Positions 1 through 6,732 of a DNA stretch of 56,361 nt are shown here, one piece after another. A program made the position numbers and the translations under genes. The notes below the pieces were generated by a model. The model did no database searches and was not told where the DNA came from. It worked only from the letters and a program-made list of their open reading frames with translations. This DNA is from Acidobacteriota bacterium. Its GTDB lineage: Bacteria > Acidobacteriota > Aminicenantia > Aminicenantales > Saccharicenantaceae. Every line of letters starts with the position of its first letter. Positions within the stretch are counted from its first letter, which is position 1. The stretch spans positions 1-56,361 of the forward strand of contig JAKPCG010000083.1 of assembly GCA_029553365.1 (NCBI GenBank), given 5' to 3'.

Positions 1-608
1 CTGGAAATAATCAGCGATTGAAATCGCCGGTCAATAGGTTCCATGGCTTCAGTCAAGACGCCATCAATCCTGAATTTTATACGGACAACATTTTCTTTCG
101 ACTCAATATGGATATCACTGGCTCTTTTTTGAACAGCGGTAAAAATGATGGTATTGACCAGCTTGATAATCGAGCCATCCTGTTCAGTGAGTTTTTCAAT
201 GGTAATAACGTCCTCTTCTTCGCCACTCTCCTTTTCCACTACCTGGTGAATAAAACCCTCAGTTGCTTCTTTGAGGACCTGAGAAGCGGTTTCACTGCGC
301 CTGAGGGCTTCCTGCACAGCCCTCAGGCTGGCCGCATAGACTTCCACTTTTCGGCTGAAAAAAGTCTCTATGCTGTCAATAGCAGCCAGGTCGGAAGGAT
401 CCGCCATGGCTATTTTCAAGATCCGCCCATTATCCTCGAGAGGCACAAAATTATAATGATACAAAAAATCAACAGGAAAAGATTGAATAAGCTCCCTGTT
501 CAGTTCAAAACTTCCCAGGTTAAGATAATTTACATGATATTTTTCGGCCAGTCGCCGGGCTTCATTTTCTTCCGCCTGCAGCAACCCGTCAATGTCACCT
601 TTGGTCAC
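1..608 (-). CDS. GspE/PilB-family secretion/pilus ATPase, N-terminal part (cut by window edge)
   Basis: About 202 codons are visible; the gene runs off the left edge before the Walker motifs. Read from the GTG at 608, the protein begins VTKGDIDGLLQAEENEARRL. An N-terminal MshEN/GspE_N-like domain follows (roughly residues 10-100, with PVDFLYHYNFVPLEDNG and IAMADPSDLAAIDSI), then the start of the ATPase region with the characteristic ASDIHIES near residue 170. The start is supported by AAGGAG eight bases upstream. It lies 16 bp behind the GspF-like gene on the same strand, so the two form an operon. The family powers pseudopilus or type IV pilus assembly on the cytoplasmic side of the inner membrane. 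Whether this is a type II secretion or a pilus ATPase cannot be decided from this fragment. Confidence 0.88.
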   Translation of the reverse strand, partial: MTKGDIDGLLQAEENEARRLAEKYHVNYLNLGSFELNRELIQSFPVDFLYHYNFVPLEDNGRILKIAMADPSDLAAIDSIETFFSRKVEVYAASLRAVQEALRRSETASQVLKEATEGFIHQVVEKESGEEEDVITIEKLTEQDGSIIKLVNTIIFTAVQKRASDIHIESKENVVRIKFRIDGVLTEAMEPIDRRFQSLIIS

Positions 609-624
609 AGCTGTCTCCTTTTTG

Positions 625-1827
625 TTACCTGGTTATTCTCACTATGTTAAAGATTGGCAGATAAATAGAAAGAATCATCACTGCCGCCACCAATCCAATA
701 AAGATAATGATTACCGGCTCTATCAGAGAAACCAGGGTTTGTATTCTGTCGCGTAAGGCCTCGTCATAAAAGTCGGCTACCTCACTCAGCATGCCCGGCA
801 AATTAGCCGAACTTTCACCTATCCGGATCATATCCGTGGCCAGAGAAGGAAAGACGCCAGTCTCGGTCAGGGAATCATAAAGGCTCTGTCCACTGGTCAA
901 TTTTTCAGCGACTGTTTCCAGTTGGGAAGCCAGAAAACGGTTAGCTACAGCCTGCCTGGCCACATTTACAGCCGGGATGAGAGAAATTCCAGCTTCCAGC
1001 AGTAAGCCAAGCGTACGGCTGTAAAGTGATACAGCTGTTTCCTCGATTAAATAACGAGAAAAAGGAAGATGTAGTTTCAGCCGGTCATTAAAAAGCCGAA
1101 ATTCTGGGCGGCGTCGCCAGCTGACCAGAGATCCAACTATTATTGCCACCAGCAGTACCAACCAGAGCAAGTTTCTTTGTAAAAAGGTAGCCAGAGAAAT
1201 CAAGGCTCTGGTCATGGCTGGAAGTTGAGCACCAAAATCAGCATAAAAAGAAGCAAATCTTGGAAGCACTAAAATGACCAGAATGCCGATCAGAATTAGC
1301 GAAAATATAATCAAAAGGGTTGGATATAGAAGAGCCGATCTGACCCTGGTACGAGTTTGATTTATAACCTGAGCATAGTCGATATAACGTTCGATAGAAC
1401 CAGGGAGATTGCCGCTTCTTTCTCCGGCCAGAAGAGAAGCCGTATAGACTTTGGAAAAAAGGTGTTCATAAGGCAAAAAAGCTTCGGACAGCGTCCTGCC
1501 TTTTCTAATCTCCTCCTCTACCTGGGTGACAATTTCCCTCAGATAAGGATTCTCTATTCTTTTTTCCATTAGCTCGAGACTTTTAAGCACAGGATAGCCG
1601 GCCCGCAACATGGCCACCAGCTCACGGTTGAATAGAATAAACTCCTGTGGCTTGATTTTCCGGCGAGAGGACCTCAGATGCCCCAGGCTTATTTCTTTGC
1701 GGATAGATAATACATACAGCCCTTCGGCCTCAAGATTCTTACGGCATTCTTCGGGTGAGGCAGCCCTGACTGTTTCCCTGATAATTCGCCCCTCAGGAGT
1801 TATAAGACGGCAATAATATCCAGGCAT
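625..1827 (-). CDS. Type II secretion/type IV pilus inner-membrane platform protein (GspF/PilC family)
   Basis: The 400-residue protein has the family's usual length and two repeated GspF domains (about residues 68-190 and 270-392). The sequence shows three strongly hydrophobic segments: near 165-190, near 213-235, and a C-terminal one ending IYLPIFNIVRITR. The conserved cytoplasmic pattern LVAMLRAGYPVLKSLELM is present at about 70-87, and its counterpart LGLLLEAGISLIPAVNVA appears in the second repeat. GspF/PilC is the polytopic platform that couples the ATPase to pilin or pseudopilin assembly. It is the first visible gene of the operon, upstream of the GspE/PilB gene, and has its own promoter. 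Major pseudopilin and secretin genes are not in the window. Confidence 0.92.
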   Translation of the reverse strand: MPGYYCRLITPEGRIIRETVRAASPEECRKNLEAEGLYVLSIRKEISLGHLRSSRRKIKPQEFILFNRELVAMLRAGYPVLKSLELMEKRIENPYLREIVTQVEEEIRKGRTLSEAFLPYEHLFSKVYTASLLAGERSGNLPGSIERYIDYAQVINQTRTRVRSALLYPTLLIIFSLILIGILVILVLPRFASFYADFGAQLPAMTRALISLATFLQRNLLWLVLLVAIIVGSLVSWRRRPEFRLFNDRLKLHLPFSRYLIEETAVSLYSRTLGLLLEAGISLIPAVNVARQAVANRFLASQLETVAEKLTSGQSLYDSLTETGVFPSLATDMIRIGESSANLPGMLSEVADFYDEALRDRIQTLVSLIEPVIIIFIGLVAAVMILSIYLPIFNIVRITR

Positions 1828-1858
1828 TTATTTTCTCAAGCTTTGCCTTTCAGTCGTT

Positions 1859-1887
1859 ATCTTAAAATAGCCTGTAATCAATGTCAA
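1859..1887 (-). promoter_or_regulatory. Sigma-70 promoter for the gspF-gspE operon
   Basis: On the minus strand a perfect TTGACA (1887-1882) is followed after 17 bases by TAAGAT (1864-1859). This predicts a start near 1852, about 25 bases before the ATG at 1827. The assignment rests on motif match and position only. Confidence 0.6.
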
Positions 1888-2042
1888 TTGATACACCCAC
1901 AGTCACTTTTTTGCTTTGTTCGAATCACCCGTCACTCTTTCTCAGCTGTTTTATTACGAACCTCTTAGAAGATTTATCCGAAAGCGGCAACTTATCATGA
2001 TAAAAAGCGCGGCTCACCCTCTAATCTCAAGCCTTAAAAAGA

Positions 2043-2071
2043 TTGACAAAAATAGTTTTTAGTCATATCTA
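2043..2071 (+). promoter_or_regulatory. Sigma-70 promoter with near-zero leader upstream of the small secreted protein
   Basis: TTGACA at 2043-2048 is followed after 17 bases by TATCTA (2066-2071), a poor -10. The predicted start falls at about 2078-2081, on or beside the ATG at 2081, and no Shine-Dalgarno sequence precedes that ATG. A leaderless transcript is therefore possible. The weak -10 keeps confidence low. Confidence 0.4.
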
Positions 2072-2080
2072 GATAACATA

Positions 2081-2428
2081 ATGAAGGGAAGAAGGCCAAG
2101 AGTTCTTACCATTTTAGCTATTTCTGCTTTATATTCTATGCTATTAGCTCCTCTGATCTGTGCTCAGGAAACAAAACAGCCGATAAAAAAGGAAGGCCAA
2201 AAACAGGAAACGCCAGCTACGCAACCTCAATCCCCACCTGCCCAGTCTGCACCAGCCCAAACCCCACCGCAGGAAGTTCAAAAACCCAGGCTCGACTATA
2301 TGAGCACATTTCTTTCTCGGGATACAACTCCCCTTGGACTAAAAGAAGATCAGGAAATAAGACAGCTTTTAAAGGAATCGCGAGCCAAATGGATGGTGAG
2401 AGCCGGCCTTAAATCTATTTTGAACTAA
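2081..2428 (+). CDS. Small secreted Pro/Gln-rich protein of unknown function
   Basis: I do not recognise this 115-residue protein. It has a signal peptide (basic RRPR start, hydrophobic core to about residue 26, likely cleavage after ICA). Next comes a low-complexity linker rich in Gln, Pro, Ala and Lys (about 30-68) that may cross a periplasmic or surface layer. A short ordered-looking C-terminus (70-115) has a charged helix around EDQEIRQLLKESRAKW. It lies 58 bp before the sensor kinase gene but seems to have its own promoter, and so does the kinase. The composition resembles envelope-spanning or periplasmic adaptor proteins. No enzymatic motif is visible. Confidence 0.65.
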   Translation: MKGRRPRVLTILAISALYSMLLAPLICAQETKQPIKKEGQKQETPATQPQSPPAQSAPAQTPPQEVQKPRLDYMSTFLSRDTTPLGLKEDQEIRQLLKESRAKWMVRAGLKSILN

Positions 2429-2442
2429 TTTTTTTTGGATTA

Positions 2443-2471
2443 TTGATTCATTTTTTTGGATTTACTATAAT
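2443..2471 (+). promoter_or_regulatory. Sigma-70 promoter for the sensor kinase gene
   Basis: TTGATT (2443-2448), a 17-base spacer and a perfect TATAAT (2466-2471) predict a transcription start near 2478. That is only about nine bases before the ATG at 2487, with no clear ribosome binding site in between. The mRNA would be nearly leaderless. Confidence 0.65.
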
Positions 2472-2486
2472 TAAATCAGCGGGTTT

Positions 2487-5336
2487 ATGAAAAGACCACT
2501 TGGTTTTTATCTCGTTCTGTTCAGCGTTATATTCCTGACCATTCTCGGTTTTATCAATATTTCCCGTAAGCTAGCCTGGAAAGAACCGTATGACGGGGTT
2601 GTCTGGGTCGAGGGGCCTGGTGGTCTGATTGCTCGAAAAGTAGCTGAAAACAGCCCAGCTTATCTCTCAGGTATCAAGCCTGGCGATATATTATTTTCTA
2701 TAAACAATACTCCGATCAAAAACAAGATTGAGTATGTCAAAATGCTCTGGGTTCTGGACCGCCTGGAGCAAAAGGCCCTCTATCAGGTAGGAAGAGAAGG
2801 AACTATACTGGCACCTTCTTTTTATTTAGAAAAAAAGGGAGTCAGTTCAACTTACGTTTACCTGATGCTTCTGGGCTTAACCACCCTGGCCATCTCCCTG
2901 ATTGTTTTTATTAATTCGAGAAGGCGATTTTCCAGTCCCTATCTATTTTTTTATCTGGTTTTGTTGTCTCTTTATTCAGTTTACGTTTTTTCACCAACCG
3001 GTCAAATGGACTGGCTTGATCAAATATTTTTCTGGTTGGACAAAGTAGCTATTATAGCCTTTCCCCCTCTGCTCTTAAATTTCTTTTTTATCTTCCCTCA
3101 GAAAAAAAGAATACTGGACCATCCCAGGCTATTAGCACTGCTTTATCTGCCAGGCCTTTTTTTACTTCTATCCAATATTGGCTTGATGACCATTTTCCAG
3201 GCGAAATTAGGCGATGCTGAGATCCTGAAATACCAGGGAATCCTGGAAAAGGGTGAATTAGTCCAGCTGGCTGTTTACAGTCTGCTCGCTTTTTTCATTA
3301 TAATCTATGATGTAGTCGTCACCAGAAATCTTTATATCAAAAACCAGCTCAAGTGGATTGCTGGTGGCCTGGGCTTGGGAGTATTGCCTTTTTCTATCTT
3401 TTATATCATCCCTTTTTTCCGAAATTCGCTGCCCTCAACCAGCGGTCAACTGAGTGTTCTTTTCCAGATCTTTCTCCCGGTCACTCTGGCCTATTCGATT
3501 TCGCGCTATCGGTTAATGGACTTTGAGGTCCTGGTTAAAAAAGGTCTGACTCTCATAATTTCATTTACTCTGATTGCCCTGGTTTATTTCCTGGTCAGCT
3601 CTCAAACCCAGCTATTCTCAGAAAACAGACTTAATGCTATTTTGCTTGGTTTGCTGGCCATCATCCTGGGGGCAACGCTGTTTACGCCATTGTTAGAGAT
3701 GGTGCAGACCCTGGTTGACCGGGTCATCTACCGGCGGAGTTATGAATACCGGCGAACCCTGCTGCTTATTTCCAGCCAGCTCAACCGGGAAAGAGATCTC
3801 CATCGTCTGGCCAGTTACCTGGTGGAAACTATCTCGAAAGCCCTCTCTCTCAAAAGTCTGGGGCTCTTCCTGGCCCGTGAAGAACAACCTGACGAGTTTT
3901 ATCTTCTTCGTTCTGCCGGCGAATTTCATCTGACCACACCGGTGGTCAAGCTCAGTTCAACCGAGAAGCAGGAGCTGCAAAAAGCAGAGTTTATATCATT
4001 TTTGCCCGGGAGTGAATCTTCTTCGTCCTCGAGAATTTTTATTTCCCTTCAGGAAGAAGGATTTAATAGTATCTTGCCGCTTAAACTGGAAAACAGAATA
4101 CTGGGTTTTCTGGCTCTCGGGGACAAGATCGATGGCTCCTACCTTTCGGGCGAAGACCGTGAACTTTTGCGAACCATTTCTCCTTCGGTCACTTTAGCTC
4201 TGGAAAATGCCTATCTTTATAACCAGGAGATTATTCGCTCACAGGAATTACAACGCCTTAAAGATTACAGTGATAATATTATCGAGAGCCTGACCGTCGG
4301 GGTGGCAGTCATTGATGAGAGCGGACTTGTCACCGGCTGGAACCGGGTCCTGGAACAGCAATTTGGCCTTAGTCGAGCCCAGGCTTTAAACCGACACCTC
4401 TCCGAGGTCATCGGCTTCGAAAACTTCCGGGCTATATTTCCACCGGATACGCAGTCTGAATATCAGTTGCTAAGCGAAATTTCCCTGACCACCAGCCAGG
4501 GAGAAAAAAGAATTTTTGACGTGGCCAGAACTCCTCTGCTGGACAACCATCTTCAACCTTACGGAACAATTATTGTTTTTGAAGATATAACAGAGAGAAT
4601 AAGACTCCAGCAGCAAATGGTAACTTCGGAAAAGCTGGCTTCGATCGGGTTGCTGTCAGCCGGAGTAGCTCATGAGATAAATACGCCCCTGACTGGAATT
4701 TCCAGCTATGTTCAAATGTTGCAGAAAAAGCTGACCGAGGCTAATTATCTCCAGGTTCTTAAAAAAATAGAAGACCAAACCGAGCGGGTAAGTAAAATAG
4801 TTAAAAATCTGTTGAGTTTTGCCCGCAATCCAGCCGATCCTGCTTTTCACCGGGTTGACCTCAAAGAGAGCCTGGAAGAGATTATTTCTCTGATTGACTA
4901 CCGGCTGAAAAGCTTGAATATTAATCTTGTTCTGGACCTCAAGCCCGTGACCATTTATGCTCAGAAGGAAAGGCTACAGCAAGTTTTTATTAATATTATC
5001 CTCAATGCCCTGGATGCTATGCCTGGCGGAGGTCAGCTATCCATTCAGACCAGGCAGCAGGACAATCAGGCCATTGTCAAAATATCCGATACCGGTCTGG
5101 GAATTAAGCCTGAACACCTGCCCAGGATTTTCGACCCATTTTTTACCACTAAGGGAATCGGTAAAGGCACCGGTCTGGGGCTTTCGATTAGCTTTGCTAT
5201 TATTAAGGAGCATGAGGGACAGATCCTGGTCGACAGTCAGGTCGGCCAGGGGACGACCTTCACTATTATTTTACCGGTCAATCTGGCTGAAAAAGATTTA
5301 AAGCAGTCACGCCGGGGAGGAATTGATCATGAATGA
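2487..5336 (+). CDS. Membrane sensor histidine kinase with PDZ, multi-TM, GAF and PAS domains
   Basis: The 949-residue protein begins with a signal-anchor helix. A periplasmic PDZ-like domain follows (about 30-110, with ENSPAYLSGIKPGDILFSIN), then a cluster of about seven hydrophobic helices (115-410), a GAF-type domain (about 430-580) and a PAS domain (about 595-710, ending GTIIVFEDITERIRL). The kinase core comes last: HisKA with phosphoacceptor His729 in GVAHEINTPL, and an HATPase with N (NIILNALDAM), G1 (SDTGLGI) and G2 (GKGTGLGLSI) boxes. This is the domain order of NtrB/AtoS-like kinases, with an unusual PDZ sensor. The gene overlaps the downstream activator gene by eight bases, so the two form a two-component pair. 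A PDZ suggests sensing of exposed C-termini or misfolded envelope proteins, which is inference. Confidence 0.92.
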   Translation: MKRPLGFYLVLFSVIFLTILGFINISRKLAWKEPYDGVVWVEGPGGLIARKVAENSPAYLSGIKPGDILFSINNTPIKNKIEYVKMLWVLDRLEQKALYQVGREGTILAPSFYLEKKGVSSTYVYLMLLGLTTLAISLIVFINSRRRFSSPYLFFYLVLLSLYSVYVFSPTGQMDWLDQIFFWLDKVAIIAFPPLLLNFFFIFPQKKRILDHPRLLALLYLPGLFLLLSNIGLMTIFQAKLGDAEILKYQGILEKGELVQLAVYSLLAFFIIIYDVVVTRNLYIKNQLKWIAGGLGLGVLPFSIFYIIPFFRNSLPSTSGQLSVLFQIFLPVTLAYSISRYRLMDFEVLVKKGLTLIISFTLIALVYFLVSSQTQLFSENRLNAILLGLLAIILGATLFTPLLEMVQTLVDRVIYRRSYEYRRTLLLISSQLNRERDLHRLASYLVETISKALSLKSLGLFLAREEQPDEFYLLRSAGEFHLTTPVVKLSSTEKQELQKAEFISFLPGSESSSSSRIFISLQEEGFNSILPLKLENRILGFLALGDKIDGSYLSGEDRELLRTISPSVTLALENAYLYNQEIIRSQELQRLKDYSDNIIESLTVGVAVIDESGLVTGWNRVLEQQFGLSRAQALNRHLSEVIGFENFRAIFPPDTQSEYQLLSEISLTTSQGEKRIFDVARTPLLDNHLQPYGTIIVFEDITERIRLQQQMVTSEKLASIGLLSAGVAHEINTPLTGISSYVQMLQKKLTEANYLQVLKKIEDQTERVSKIVKNLLSFARNPADPAFHRVDLKESLEEIISLIDYRLKSLNINLVLDLKPVTIYAQKERLQQVFINIILNALDAMPGGGQLSIQTRQQDNQAIVKISDTGLGIKPEHLPRIFDPFFTTKGIGKGTGLGLSISFAIIKEHEGQILVDSQVGQGTTFTIILPVNLAEKDLKQSRRGGIDHE

Positions 5337-6714
5337 AAACAACAAGATTATGATTCATCTGATTGATGATGAACCAATAATCCATGATGTTCTAGGGCAG
5401 CTTTTGCAATCTGAAGGTTATCAAGTTGAAGTCTCTACTTCCGGAGAAGAAGCCCTGTCCAAGCTGCCTCACCAGAAATTTGATTTAACCCTGCTTGACC
5501 TGTTGATGCCCGGGATGGATGGGTTGGAAGTCTTAAGGGAGATAAAAAGACTTGAGCCCGAAGCAGTGGTGATTATTATTACCGCCTATGCTTCAGTTGA
5601 GTCCGCTCTGACCGCTATGAAGATGGGTGCTTATGACTATATTCAAAAGCCATTTAAAAATGATGAACTACTGATGACCATTTCCCGGGCACTCGAGCAC
5701 CGCCGCCTGCAGCTCGAAAATATCAGACTGCAAGACGAACTTAAAAGAAAATTCAGCTTTGATAATATTATCGGCAAAAGTCAACCGATGCAGAATGTTT
5801 TTGAACTGATCAAAGCGGCTGCTCCCACCCGCTCAACCTTGCTGGTCCAGGGCGAAAGTGGCACAGGCAAAGAACTGGTGGCCAGAGCCATCCATAGTAA
5901 TTCCGATCGGGCCAACCATCCTTTTGTGGTAGTCAATAGCGGTTCACTACCACCTGATCTGCTGGAAAGCCATCTTTTCGGTCATGTGAAAGGAGCTTTC
6001 ACCGGTGCTGTGGCTGACAAAAAGGGCCTGTTTGAAGCTGCCGATAAGGGTACCATCTTCTTTGATGAAATTTCTTCGATCAGCCTGGAAACTCAAGTCA
6101 AGCTGCTACGGGTTATGCAGGACAGAGAATTTATGCGGCTCGGTGGGACCAAGACTATTAAAGTTGATGTCAGAATCATTGCCGCCACCAATACTGATCT
6201 GGAAGAATTAATCGAACAAAAAGCCTTTCGCAAGGATCTTTATTACCGGCTGAACGTCATCAAGATCGAACTGCCACCACTTAGAGCCAGAAAAGAAGAT
6301 ATTCCCCTTCTGGTCAGACATTTCATTGATCTTTACAACAAAGAAAACAAAAAAGAAATTGAAGGCGTGAGTGAGGAGGTAATGGAAATTCTGATGGATT
6401 ATGATTGGCCGGGCAATGTCCGTGAGCTGGAAAATGTGCTGGAAAGGGCAGTGGTTCTAAGCCGGTCAAAGATCATTACCCGGGAAGCTCTGCCCGCCTT
6501 CCTAACTGAGAGTCGTCCCCGGGCCTACCTGGAAATTGGTGAGGATAATCTGAATTTAAAACAAAAGACACTCGACTTTCAGAAAAGGCTTATTTTAACT
6601 GCTTTGAAAAAATCGAGCGGCGTCCAGAAGCAGGCGGCGGCCATGCTGGGTTTAAAACCAACCACTTTGAATGAAATGATCAAACGCCTCAAAATTGATG
6701 TAGACTCAATTTAA
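5329..6714 (+). CDS. NtrC-family sigma-54-dependent response regulator
   Basis: This 461-residue protein has a receiver domain (1-120, phosphoacceptor Asp57, Thr85, Lys107). A sigma-54 activator AAA+ domain follows, with Walker A GESGTGKE at about 175-182 and an intact GAFTGA loop at 222-227, then a Fis-type HTH near 415-461 (QAAAMLGLKPTTLNEMIKRL). The ATG at 5329 is chosen over an in-frame TTG at 5323 because GGGGAGG lies eight bases before the ATG. The start overlaps the kinase stop, so translation is probably coupled. Phosphorylated regulators of this class bind enhancers and open sigma-54 promoters. Three such promoters are seen at 23.6, 29.1 and 33.7 kb, but whether they are its targets is unknown. 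Confidence 0.95.
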   Translation: MNENNKIMIHLIDDEPIIHDVLGQLLQSEGYQVEVSTSGEEALSKLPHQKFDLTLLDLLMPGMDGLEVLREIKRLEPEAVVIIITAYASVESALTAMKMGAYDYIQKPFKNDELLMTISRALEHRRLQLENIRLQDELKRKFSFDNIIGKSQPMQNVFELIKAAAPTRSTLLVQGESGTGKELVARAIHSNSDRANHPFVVVNSGSLPPDLLESHLFGHVKGAFTGAVADKKGLFEAADKGTIFFDEISSISLETQVKLLRVMQDREFMRLGGTKTIKVDVRIIAATNTDLEELIEQKAFRKDLYYRLNVIKIELPPLRARKEDIPLLVRHFIDLYNKENKKEIEGVSEEVMEILMDYDWPGNVRELENVLERAVVLSRSKIITREALPAFLTESRPRAYLEIGEDNLNLKQKTLDFQKRLILTALKKSSGVQKQAAAMLGLKPTTLNEMIKRLKIDVDSI

Positions 6715-6732
6715 GAGCTAGCGCTGGATAAG

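Noticed and set aside
18-650. Plus-strand reading frame of 210 codons at the left end
   Set aside because: It lies opposite the GspE/PilB ATPase. The minus-strand translation shows real family motifs and a good ribosome binding site, so the plus frame is a shadow.
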